Shown: piece by piece, positions 36,782 through 47,738 of the stretch
Position numbering within the stretch: position 1 is the first letter of the stretch
Layout of the letters: the number at the start of each line of letters is the position of its first letter
Source of the DNA: Sesamum alatum
Taxonomy: Eukaryota; Streptophyta; Magnoliopsida; Lamiales; Pedaliaceae
NCBI GenBank assembly: GCA_034509735.1
Contig: JACGWO010000010.1
Location: 16,567,193-16,631,192, forward strand
Reading direction: 5' to 3'
DNA: 64,000 nucleotides
Notes under the pieces: model-generated
What the model saw: only the letters and a program-made list of their open reading frames with translations
Told to the model about the DNA's origin: nothing
The model's database searches: none
Program-made: the position numbers and the translations under genes

Positions 36782-37855
36782 ACGAATTTCGTTCTCAACA
36801 TTCAACACAAACAAAAATTAGATAATAATGGAAACGCACGTCTGTGGCACGCTAGGCTTGGTCACATATCCCAAGATAAGATGAAAAGGTTGGTAGATTA
36901 AAAGAACCTAGAGGTTGGGGACTTGAGTGATCTACCAACTTGTGAATCCTGTCTAAGAGGGAAAATGACCAAGAAGCCCTTTGTAGGACAAAGCAGGCTT
37001 GCCACAGGTCTGTTGGACTTGGTCCATACAGACGTATGTGGACCACTAAGGACGCAGGCCCGAGGTGGGTTCTCCTACTTCATAACCTTTACCGATGATC
37101 ATTCACGGTATGGTTATGTTTACCTAATGAGGTACAAGTCTGAAGCTCTTGAGAGGTTTAAAGAATTCAGATTTGAAGTGGAGAACCAGACCAACTGCAA
37201 AATTAAAGTCCTACGGTCTGACCGAGGCGGTGAATACCTTAGTACGGAGTTCCTAGATTATCTAAAAGAACATGGTATAATATCATAATGGACACCTCCC
37301 GGAACACCACCGTTAAATGGTGTCTCTGAAAGGAGGAATCAAACCCTGTTGGACATGGTTCCGTCCATGATGAGTTTTACCAGATTGCCCTTATCCTTTT
37401 GGGGCTATGCACTAGAAACGGCAGCCAAATTGTTGAATTTGGCGCCTACCAGTTCATTGACCCAAACGCCATATGAGATATGGCACGGCAGGCCTGTGTC
37501 CTACAACTACTTGAGAGTGTGGGGTAGCCCCGCATACGTCAAGAGGCTAGTGGGAGATAAGCTAGAATCTAGATCTAGCTTATGCAGGTTCGTTGGATAC
37601 CCTAAGGAAACTGCGGGTTATTACTTCTATGACCCCTTGGAACAAAAGGTGTTTGTTTCAAGAAATGCAGTATTCTTGGAGCAAGGCTTCCCAGAGGATG
37701 TCCAACCTGATGAGCTGATCCTTGAGGAATCAAGTGATGGAGTACAACCATCAGAGGTAGCCGCGGAACCCTCACTCAGAGGATTCAGGATAGACAGCCG
37801 AAGGGCTGACCAACCTCGAGAAGTCCAACATGCTAGGCATGAAGGACAGCCTTAG
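36782..37855 (+). pseudogene. Copia integrase region (broken)
   Basis: The pre-integrase zinc-binding segment (LWHARLGHIS, later CESC) is followed by the catalytic core: HTDVCGPL, FTDDHSRYGYVY, SDRGGEY and, after a stop at 37286-37288, NGVSERRNQTLLDMV with the last acidic residue. The C-terminal part has WGSPAYVKR and GYPKETAGYYFYDP. Stops at 36899-36901, 37286-37288 and 37853-37855 break it. Confidence 0.9.
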
Positions 37856-38783
37856 GAACAGCCAGCCCCGGTTCCTGAACCGCCGGCTCCGGTACAGTCA
37901 GCGCCCACAGTCACCACTAACGTTCCCGTTCTCCGTAGGTCCACTAGAGAGTCCAGACCTCTAGTGAGATATGGCTTTCTAGGACCGACCGATCTTTTGG
38001 ATAACGATCCTAAGACATATGGAGAAGCGATGTCTGACATCGACTCCGGAAAATGGCTTGAGGCCATGAAAGCCGAAATGGACTCCATGAGCGAGAACCA
38101 AGTCTGGAGTCTTGTAGATCCACCGAAAGGTGTTAAGCCAATGGGCTGTAAGTGGGTCTACAAGCACAAACTTGACGTTGATGGAGAAGTCACAACCTTT
38201 AAGGCTAGGCTTGTAGCTAAGGGATACACTCAACGACCTGGGGTCGATTTTGAGGATACCTACTCGCCAGTAGCCATGGCTAAGTCCATTCGGATCCTGC
38301 TCGCCATAGCAGCATGGTATGACTATGAGATATGGCAGATGGACGTGAAAACGGCCTTCCTCAACGGTTTCGTTGAAGAAGAGATCTATATGGATCAGCC
38401 GGAGGGTTTCACGGTAACTGGAGAAGAACAGAAAGTCTGTCGTCTCTAGAAGTCTATCTATGGCCTCAAACAAGCATCCCGAAGTTGGAACATTCGATTT
38501 GATGAAGTAATACGGGGTTATGACTTCATCAAAAATGAATCCGATCCTTGTGTATACAAGAGGGTCAGTGGGAGCTCAATAGTGTTCCTAGTGCTTTATG
38601 TGGATGACATTCTACTCATTGGTAATGACGTTAGAATGTTAGGAAACACAAAAGCATAGTTGTCGATCCAGTTTTCCATGAAGGACTTGGGTGAAGCCTC
38701 CTACATCCTAGGCAGCCAGATTGTCAGGGACAGATCTAAAAGGATGTTAGGATTCACCACAGACTGATGAGGAACTTGAAAGG
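37856..38783 (+). pseudogene. Copia reverse transcriptase region (broken, with deletion)
   Basis: Typical Copia RT: CKWVYKHKLDVDGEVTTFKA, ARLVAKGYTQ, VDFEDTYSPVA, QMDVKTAFLNG, IYGLKQASRSW and the catalytic LYVDDILLIGND (about 38593-38628). Stops at 38447-38449 and 38657-38659. Near 38750 the text jumps from RSKRMLGF to the segment just before ERMKVIPYASAVG; about 100 bases usual in this family are missing. Confidence 0.9.
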
Positions 38784-39476
38784 ATGAAAGTCATCCCCTA
38801 TGCTTCTGCTGTAGGTAGCATCCAATATGCGGTCCACTGCACTAGGCTTGACATTGCGTACGCTTTGAGCGTAACAAGCAGATATCAGTCTTGCGCAGGA
38901 GAGGCACATTGGAATGCTGTTAAGGGCATCCTTAAGTACCTAAGGAGGACTAAGGAAATGTTCCTAGTCTATGGCAATGGAGAACTAATTCTGGAAGGCT
39001 TTAGCGACGCTAGCTTCCAGTCTGATGACGATGATGCCAAGTCTCAATCGGGTTACGTATTCAAACTCAATGGAGGAGTAGTGGCTTGGAAAAGTTCCAA
39101 GCAAGCAACCACTGCTGACTCCACTATAGAGGCTGAATACATAGCAGCTTCAGAAGCTGCTAAGGAAGCGATTTGGATGAGAAACTACATCCAAGAGTTG
39201 GGTGTGGTGCCTAGCATCGCCGAGCCTGTTGTCATCTTCTGTGATAACAACGGTGCAATAGCGCAAGCAAAGGAACCGAGATCTCATCACCATTCCAAAC
39301 ACATTCTTAGACGCTACCATCTTCTTAGACAAATGGTAGGAAGAGGTGACGTCCGGGTGAACCGAGTCAACTCAGCAGACAACACAACAGATCCGCTGAC
39401 AAAGCCTATGTCGCAGAGCGCTCATACGCAACATCTTGAGAAGATGGGGATTAGACATATGGGCGATTGGCTTTAA
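38784..39476 (+). pseudogene. Copia RNase H region
   Basis: Open for 230 codons. VIPYASAVGSIQYA links RT to RNase H; FSDASFQSD, TIEAEYIAASEAAKEAIW and FCDNNGAIAQAKEP carry the expected Asp/Glu residues, and DPLTKPM and HMGDWL mark the usual C-terminus. It ends 16 bp before the 3' LTR. Intact here, but it has no translatable upstream part. Confidence 0.9.
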
Positions 39477-39480
39477 AGGT

Positions 39481-39492
39481 CAAGTGGGAGAT
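39481..39492 (+). other. Polypurine tract
   Basis: CAAGTGGGAGAT directly before the 3' LTR, the plus-strand primer site of Copia elements. Confidence 0.8.
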
Positions 39493-41466
39493 TGTTAGAA
39501 TAGGTGACCATGTAAGTCAATTTTGGCAGGACTATGTAACCTATGTCTAGACAATTTCAGGTGTTTGATAAAACATTTATGAATAAAGAAGTGAAAGTTC
39601 ATATGGCAACACTTTGTTTACGTTCACTTATATCTGCTATTACATATCTGTTCACTATGCAAACAAAGCCCACGGACTGAGAATCGATTTCGGGGACTGG
39701 GACTATGCTTGGAGGTAGGTCCATGAAATCAGTCTTACCGAATAAGTCCGGAAATCTCCAAGTCAAGGAATCTCGAAAATGGGTACCGGGATTCCCTTTG
39801 AGACTTGCACTAAGCATCTGCTGTCGTATTTCATCGACGGGTGACGAAAGTCTTCTAAGCAGTGTTAGTGGGTCAGCATGCTAGGAAGCAGCTGACTGAG
39901 GTGACTCGCGGAAACCGTCTTACGGAGGACCTTGAGTATGGTCAGCAAGGTATGACGTGTATTCCCGGTTCCAACGGTACAGGTCAAGTCCTTTGACTTG
40001 AGGAACTGCTGAGTTTACCTGTACATCAGGTCTGTATCTTAGATATGGTGAGAGATTGCCAAAATACTCTTGAGTAGTCATAAGCCATGTCTAGTGCAAC
40101 TCGGGTGTACAGAGTGACAGTAGTTTTCAAGAAAGGATCTGTCTCCTGTCAAAAGGCATTGACAGTTGAGTCTCATGAATGCTCTGCGTCTTGTCCCTAA
40201 AGTTTGTGGCCACAGTAACTGAACAGAAGGGAAGGTTTGCCTTGCGGCGTTTAGTAAGGACAGACCGACACTTAGGTCCAAAATGGGTACCTGCATTTTC
40301 CGTGCCCTAGACTTTAAGTGATGAGACCGAAGACAGAAGGACAAGTGTACTGTTAGAGCCTAAATGTTCATCCCCGATTATTTCACCTAGTCTCTAGTGC
40401 CATGGACCGTTGATAGATGGCCACCCATGGTAACGGACGGATTCTAGGAATCTGACCAAGTCTAGCTGGAAGGTGAACCTAAAGAGTCACACACTATCCA
40501 CACACACTTAGTATTTAATTTGGAATTAAATATTGGAGTAAAGGAATGATTAAATTGGATTTAATCGGGTCCTATATTTTCTTGCAGAAATTAATTCCTT
40601 CTATTTGATAAAGGGAATTAAATTAATAAATTGAATTTATTAAGGGAATTAATTTAATGGGCTTAGAATAAGTATTAATATTTATTTATTATATTTATTT
40701 GGCCTTTTGGAATATTTAATAGGATTTAAATATTCCATTAAATTAAATTAATGGTTGAGATTTAATGGGAGAGATCAAAGGCTAGGATTGAATTTGACAA
40801 GGTCAAATTCTACTTTGACTAGGTCAAAATCCTAGTCAAATTAAGCTTCTAAAGAGGTGGAGTTTAAAGAGGATTAAACTCTTCCTCTATATATACCCTT
40901 AGCCTTGCACCTTTTGAAGGATGATTAAATTCCAAAACACACACAACACACACTCGTCTCTTTCCCTCTTACATCTCGTCCGCCCCCTCTCTCTCTACAA
41001 GAAATATATTTTCTTGTTCTTTTGTTCTTGGAACACTAGAACATTGATGAATCAATACCGTTAATTCAGAACGTGTTGTTGATTCATCCACTCCAAAAAT
41101 CATACTTTTTCGTTGCTAGCACGACGTGCAAGATACGTGGGTGGATCGTGTGTCACGATTTGGAGGGTCTCAAGAACGAGATCTTGGTGCAAAACGGGGA
41201 ACAACGCGTGTAGCCGTTGAACAGGAAAACGACAACGGGTAGGTCTCGTTTTAATTTTTCGTCTCTTTTATTTTTCCTCCCTATGGCCTCCATGACAATT
41301 GCATGTTCTTTATATCATGAGATACACCGAACACCCGGGAATCTCAAGGGTACACCCCTTGAGCGTGTTCTTTATTTATTAAAGCATGCTTTAAATTTTC
41401 GTATTTTATTTTATACTGCGCTTCCGCATTCGCGCAATTTTCCGGGACGATCCCCGATTCCTTTCA
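39493..41466 (+). repeat. 3' LTR of the Copia element
   Basis: 1,974 bp, collinear with 31268-33254, ending CTTTCA before the CATAT duplication. Confidence 0.92.
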
Positions 41467-41471
41467 CATAT

Positions 41472-41880
41472 AACATGAGATCAAATCCAAGCGTTGTTCC
41501 GGTGGCATCGATAATAAGTGAAAAATTGATAATAAGTGAAAAATTGTAATGTCTGGAAAATCCAGTCAAGGGGGTCAATGCCATAAAAGGTTTGCATTTG
41601 TAGTTTGAGAGGTTTAATGGGGGAAAGAAGAGGGAGTTGAAACTGGATGGACTATGGTGGAAGAGGTGGAGGTGGGGACGGCTGCATAGTGTAGGGAAGA
41701 GGAAGAGAGTTGGTTGAAGATGATGGCATGTTGGAAATTTGATATTGTAAGTCTGCCACAGATGCGGCCAAGGTTTTGTGACGTTGCTCTCTCGGATACC
41801 TCTCGGTAAGAGCCAAAATGGTCTCTTCAAGAGTTTGGGTGGATTTGGGAGGTATGGTAAGTGGAATGAAAGTACCAATG
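41472..41880 (-). pseudogene. Ty3/gypsy gag fragment (5' part)
   Basis: Minus strand: a degraded N-terminal segment (about 41880-41600) rich in Pro/Ser, then FYGIDPLDWIFQ near 41555-41590, the start of the gypsy Gag core. A short duplication (AATAATAAGTGAAAAATTG type words at 41510-41545) disrupts it. It continues as DLMLY, which joins EGDALSW at 31262 when the Copia element is removed. Confidence 0.65.
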
Positions 41881-42304
41881 TTAGGTATTGATTTTTTATG
41901 CCTGTATTTATTTAATCTAACATAGCTATGTTCTCACTGTGATTCCAAATTTAAGCTGGGAATTTGACTCCAGTAAGCTAGGTGGAAGAAGACATACTCA
42001 ATTTTGGTGACAAGATTTCTCATGTCCTTTTCCATTACTATTTTCATGATAAATACAAGTTAAAAGCAAAACATTGGCTGATAGATGTCCTAGCCATTTT
42101 GAGCAACCCAAACAAACTTTGTCTTTTATTCTTATAGGTAAAAGTCCCTTAGCTAACTGGGCTTCTTCGTCTCATGTTTGGGTCTGGTGGCAATCGGGTC
42201 GAGAAGCTGGTTTTCACCTTTGTTGGATTTTGGGTTCAACTCTTCTAAACTGGAAGTAGGATCCGTTTGCAGATTGGGCTTCCCACTACCAAGGCCCGTA
42301 TCAC
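41881..42304. other. Unassigned DNA between gypsy fragment and lyase pseudogene
   Basis: No recognisable domain. It may be leader or LTR of the gypsy element read on the minus strand. The frame at 42074-42259 has no family match that I can recognise. Confidence 0.3.
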
Positions 42305-42926
42305 CTATTTAGAGGGTTATTATGTGTAAATAGTATTTTCATAATAGAGTAAAACCATCAAAGCGTTCTTACTCCTTTGAAGAATTAGTAGATGTTCTTA
42401 CTTCAAATAATTAGCAAACTTTCATATATGGATTCCAGTTACATCAACGAAAGGCTTATAACTGCAAACGGTGCTTACATTAGTTTGCCTCCACCTGGTC
42501 ACCGTGGATCGTGATAGAGACAGACAAGGCAATTTCTTTGATTCTTCAATAAAATTGTAGTCCAGTATTTCACATGGTTTTAATAAATATAACCACAATT
42601 GTTCGATTTATGTTACAGGGCTATTAATTCTAGACATAATCTAATGTTTGGGGTACTTTGTAGAGCTAGGAACTACAGTCTCTATGCTTAGGTCCCTTGA
42701 TTCATTGGTGACTAAAAATATAACATCCAAGTCAATGTCTTGCCAGGTTTATAGAAAACCTTTTGTAATGATTATACATATCAGACTTAGAGTTTTTACC
42801 TCTAAATTTTTAAATAGGAAACTGACAGGCATTAGGGATTGTGTTATCCTTTGTTTAATATTTCAAGAAGTCGTGCACCCCTACCCTCCCACCCAACTAA
42901 CTTTTTTTCTTTTTAGAAGTGTTTTA
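42305..42926 (+). pseudogene. Partial duplicate of the rhamnogalacturonan lyase gene
   Basis: Collinear with about 17889-18520 of the lyase gene: the end of intron 10, exon 11 (ITANGAY recognisable), intron 11, exon 12 (YNIQVNVLPG region recognisable) and the start of intron 12 with its C-rich stretch. Introns are retained, so this is a DNA duplicate, not a retrocopy. It is broken: the Trp codon after GGATCG has become a stop (TGATAG) and about 13 bases are missing in exon 12. The GC splice donor of intron 11 is also present here. The copy is cut on the right by the Copia LTR at 42927. Confidence 0.9.
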
Positions 42927-43284
42927 TGTTAGAATAGGTGACCAGAAAGACAATACGGTTGGCTGTTCTGAGAACTATTCACCAATCTTTAAACGAAAGT
43001 GATATTATGTTGATAAATGTAGTAAAGGATTCATCATTAGCAACGATGAATTTGTTGCTAAGCATTGAACGTTGTTTCAGTGTCATGGCAAACGCCCACA
43101 GATCGGACATATGAATTCAAGAACTTGGATTGCGCTTAGGTTGGCGGTCATGGAACCAATTTCTGTATACCGGTTTGAAACACTCCAAGTCGAGGACCTC
43201 AAGATTGGGTAACGAGGGTCCTACAGAGACTTGCACTAATAATTGCATTCATTGGATGAGTACCGCGTTTCATCGGTGACAGAC

Positions 43285-45531
43285 TGTGATGTCTGTAGAA
43301 TTTTATTCATAATCGAGGGGCTAATTAGTAATTATTAAGAAAATCTAATTTAATTATAAGTTATATGTTGAAATTATAAATATATTAAGTTGAAGGGAGT
43401 AAATTGGAGCTTTATAAAACTTTTAGCGTGACATTATATAAATTTAGAAATTTGGAAAATAAATTAAGAATTTTATTAAAAGTTATTAATATATTCACAC
43501 TTATGTAATGATAATAATATTGTAATCAAATAAGTGATTTTTAAACATGGAATTGTGGTGGCACGTGGCTTCTTCAGCCATTTCAAGATATACATTTATA
43601 TATATGATAAGCTAACCCTATAAATGAGTACACATTAAGCTTAAGCAATGACATTTTCCTCCGAAGCCGCGGATATAGGTAAATATTTAATCTTCAAAAT
43701 TTTAATTAATTTATATAATCATATTATTTGATTAGTGCATTTATTAAATATAATTTGTACTATCCAATTTACTATTTAACCGGAGAATTTATTGAATTTG
43801 AGCATTTATACAAATTAGTGTTCGGGCATATATTTAATTGGACTGGAATATTATTGTTAATGACATAAAATTATATAACCTACTAGATTTAGTAGTTGCT
43901 ATAATGGACTATTCAAATTGATCGGTTTATTAACCAAATACATAATTGTATGTACCAGTGTTTAAATAACTATCATTATAGTGAAGAATTGGTAGAAATT
44001 AATAGGGATAGTAGGGAATTATATTTGAGAAATATTAGGGAATTGTATTTGAGAAAATTATAATTATTAAAAAGAAATATGAGATATTTGTAGTAATTTC
44101 ATTTACAGATGGTATAAAGGACAACAATTATAAAAACATGAGGGGTTTGATAGAATAAGCTTTTATGAGTTAATAGATAAATTAGATATATACCGAGGGA
44201 GTTTATAGCGTCTAATATTTAGACGAAAAAGGAACGGAGGATTGAATTTCTATATAAATGAAATATTAATTAGTAATTTTATTCAAAAATTACAATATTT
44301 TTGATATATTAATAATATATATTATATCCTACTATAGGACGTGAAGATAGAGTAGAGGGTTGAGCAGTTTCTCCTATTAACAAGATCTTTTGAGTTGGAG
44401 GTAAGTATGGTTAATTGAATTTATATATATATTTATATATGTTTATATATCTGGATAAATATTTTGTGTTGTACACGAAATTCTGAATTGTTGGCTATTT
44501 GTCTGGATTACTTGTTATTCTATGAAGTTGTCATCATGTGATTATATGTGGTTATGGTGTATGGAAAATAGATGGATGATTATGTATACTATGTTGATTG
44601 TTAAATGAAATTGAACGTTGAAGTTATTGATGGGGATCTGATTGTTGAATGATGAGGAGTGAGGGGAATATTGTGAATTGAGATAAAGAGATGACTTACC
44701 TAACTGGGGGGCATACTACAATGGCTTATGACGCTATGACTAATGACGAGCTGTGTGCTGTCATTGATCAAAGGAGATGATGTAACGTATCATACGAGCT
44801 GTGTGCTGTGTGATATGATGGATGATGGGATATCATACGAGCTGTGTGCTGTGTGGTATCAGTGATGATGGGGTATCATATGAGCTGTGTGCTGTGTGGT
44901 ACCGAGAAAAAAAAAAGAGATATTATGATTGAGGGATGATAGCCGGCATAGACCATTAAGTGATGCACTCCAGCATGGGTAAGCAGGGCCCTAAGGAAAT
45001 AAACAATAAAGTCGAGTATTATGTGTAATTTGATATATGATTGTTAGTATATGTTATTTCTTATATTTGCTGCATGGTATGATATTTGTTTTATTATGTA
45101 TGTGCGTGTATATGTATAAGTCAATTAGCTATACTTATTGAGTAGGCAGCTAATCCCTTGCCAACATTTTCAGGAGATAGATCACGGTGACTAGCTATAG
45201 CAACTTTGAAGACGTGCATGGATCTAAATAGGTGGGTCAGCCATGACATCTGAAGCCATATGATTATTAAACATCTAGTCTTTTGTCGGGTTTGCGTTTT
45301 AGATTCTGTAACAGACTGAAACTTTCCTTTTTGGAGTTTTGTACATAGCATACTGGTGGCTTAGTAGATATGAACTTTCGATGATGATTATCGTATTTCG
45401 AATATATATATATTATATTTACAATAGGATCGATTATATTCATTTTTAATGAAATCTCTTATAAGGCAGGTTATAATTGAAATGGGGTATAATTAGTGGT
45501 AATATAGTGTAGTTAAGTAGGGGGTGACACA
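43285..45531. mobile_element. Solo LTR (gypsy-type ends), insertion in the Copia LTR
   Basis: 2,247 bp from TGTGATGTCTGTAGAATTTT to GGGGTGACACA, flanked by an exact CAGAC duplication (43280-43284 and 45532-45536). Near-palindromic TGTGAC…/…GTCACA ends, a 5-bp duplication and no coding capacity fit a solo LTR of a long-LTR Ty3/gypsy chromovirus (Tekay/Del style); the family assignment is inference. It matches the element at 46709-54806 over most of its length. Confidence 0.75.
44791..44910. repeat. 43-bp tandem repeat inside the solo LTR
   Basis: Three units starting CATACGAGCTGTGTGCTGTG at 44791, 44834 and 44877 (third CATATGAG), plus a partial upstream copy near 44743. The second solo LTR has no clear equivalent. 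Confidence 0.75.
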
Positions 45532-47738
45532 CAGACGTTGGACGTCTATGCAATATTAGTGGGTTAGGTGACAAGGGTGTCGGCTAACTGAGGTGACTCG
45601 CGGGAATCGTCCTATGGAAGCCACATGAGCATGGTCGATATGACTGATATTCCCGATTCTGATAGTACGGGATTAGTTCTCGGACTTGAGTGATCACGGT
45701 AGTCGCTCACACACGAAGGCTATATCTTGGATCTGGCAAGAGGTGATTGTATCGTAAGACATGGCCATCATAAGCCTTGTTCGGTGCAGTCGGAGTACGT
45801 AGAGAGGATGGTGGATTCCAAGATACGATCTGTTCCCTGTTAAAGATTATGACAACGAGATCTCCTATGCGCTCTGAGAGGTTTAGACTCTCAAAGTCTA
45901 TGGCCATAGCATTTGATTGGGTAGGAAAGGATTTCCTATGTCAATCATAGAGTCGAACCTATCTCAAGTTTGAAGCACAGATGCCTAAGTCAAGGATGGG
46001 AACCGACGTCCTATTCCATGTCCTAGACTAAGGCTGGGAGACAAGCAACAGTAGGACCATACCTGTATGTAACTCGGAGCCTAAATGTTCACGCCATATA
46101 TTCACCTAATCTCTAGTGCCATGGACCGTTGCTAGACGGCCACCCATGGTGATAGACTACTTTGGTATGAGATAACCAGAAGTAGGTCCAAGTCTAGCTG
46201 AGGGTAAACCTAAAGAGTCACACACGATTCTACGAATGTGAAAGGAATTAATTTGGAATTAATTCTGGGAGGGGGATTAATTTAATGGATTAAATTAAAA
46301 TTCTTAGAGATTTAACCCTTCATGCATTAATTGAATTAATGGGGCTTGAATTCATAAATAGGATTTATGGATTTAATGAGCATGGGCTTTCCTTTCAATT
46401 AGATTAAAAGGATGAATTAATTAGTGGACTTGAAATATTAAAGAGGATTTAATATAGAGTCCATTGGACCTTTGGACTATTTAAATTATATTTAAATAGG
46501 CCGATTCCATACAGCCTATCGAGAATGAATGGATGAGATTTAATCTAGGAATATTGAGATGGATTGTTAGGATGAAGTTTGAATTTGCCAAACCCTTAGT
46601 TGACTAGGATTTGACTAGGTCAAATCCTAAGTTAATTAAAGTCTGTCTCTTTGGAAGAGGTCTAGTAGGATTAGGAATTCTAGTTCCTTATAAATACTCA
46701 AATACACATGTGACGTCCATAGATTTTTATACTTAATTGAGAGGCTAATTAGTAATTATTAAGAAAATCTAATTTAATTATAAGTTATAGGTTGAAATTA
46801 TAATATATTAAACTTTAAAGGGGCTAAATTGGAGCTTTATAAAATATTTGTGGTCAAATTATATATATAAAGGTTGGGGGGACTAAATTACAATTTTAAT
46901 AAAATTATAAAAAAAAAGTAAGTGAAGAGATATGTTAGGAAAGCAACACGTGGCTGCTCACAATTTCAACCACAAATGGGATTCTCGGTAATTGTGTTTT
47001 ACTAACTTAGCTAGGTAAAGACATACAAAAAAAGTGTTTGCTTTGCAATTGCTTTCGAACTCGGGAAACAAGTAAACAAAGGTTTATTATAAATTATCAA
47101 ATAATTTATATAATTATGTTATTTAATTAGTGCATTTATTAAATATGATTTGTACTATTTGATTTACTATTTAACTGGGAAATTTATTAAATTTGAGTAT
47201 TTATATAAATTAGTGTTCGGTATATATTTAATTGGACCGGTGATATTATAGCCAATAAATTAGAATTTATTTAATCTATTGGATTTAGTTGTTGGTATAA
47301 TGGATTATTCAAAATTAACTAGGTTTATTAACCAAATACATAATTGTATATATTATTGTGTAAATTATTATAATAGTGAAGAATTGACAGAAATGAATAA
47401 GAATAGTAGAAAATTATGTTTGAGAAATATTAGGAAATTATATTTAAGAAATATGGTATTTATTAGAAAGGAATCTGAGATTTTTGTAATAATTTAATTT
47501 AGGAATGTTATAGAGAACGATAGTTATAAAAATATGAGGGGTTTGATGAAATAAGCTCTTATTTTTTTTTTGATAAGAAACCGCTAGCAGGCGGGGGGTT
47601 AGGCCGGACCCCTACCTGTGTATTGCATTAGGGGAGGTCCATGGACAAGTATAACTAAAAAACAAATAAAAACTATTTAAATCTGAAACTAGGAAAAGAG
47701 ACGTCTAAGCTTATCAGAGCTGCGAGCCTTCCATTCGC

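Larger units (their letters stand above)
31268..41466 (+). mobile_element. Nearly complete Ty1/copia element with ~2-kb LTRs
   Basis: 10,199 bp. Flanked by the 5-bp duplication CATAT (31263-31267 and 41467-41471). LTRs at 31268-33254 and 39493-41466 both start TGTTAGAATA and end CTTTCA. The primer site TGGTATCAGAGCC, matching initiator-Met tRNA, is at 33256; the polypurine tract (AAGTGGGAGAT) is directly before 39493. The domain order gag, protease, integrase, reverse transcriptase, RNase H is that of Ty1/copia. The coding region has at least eight in-frame stops and a deletion near 38750, so it is not autonomous. The insertion splits a gypsy gag gene; joining the flanks through one CATAT restores that reading frame. 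Confidence 0.95.

Noticed and set aside
41217..41549. A 110-codon plus-strand frame at the end of the 3' LTR
   Set aside because: The same frame begins in the 5' LTR copy (33005-33283). It is LTR sequence without a domain and runs across the element end into gypsy DNA.
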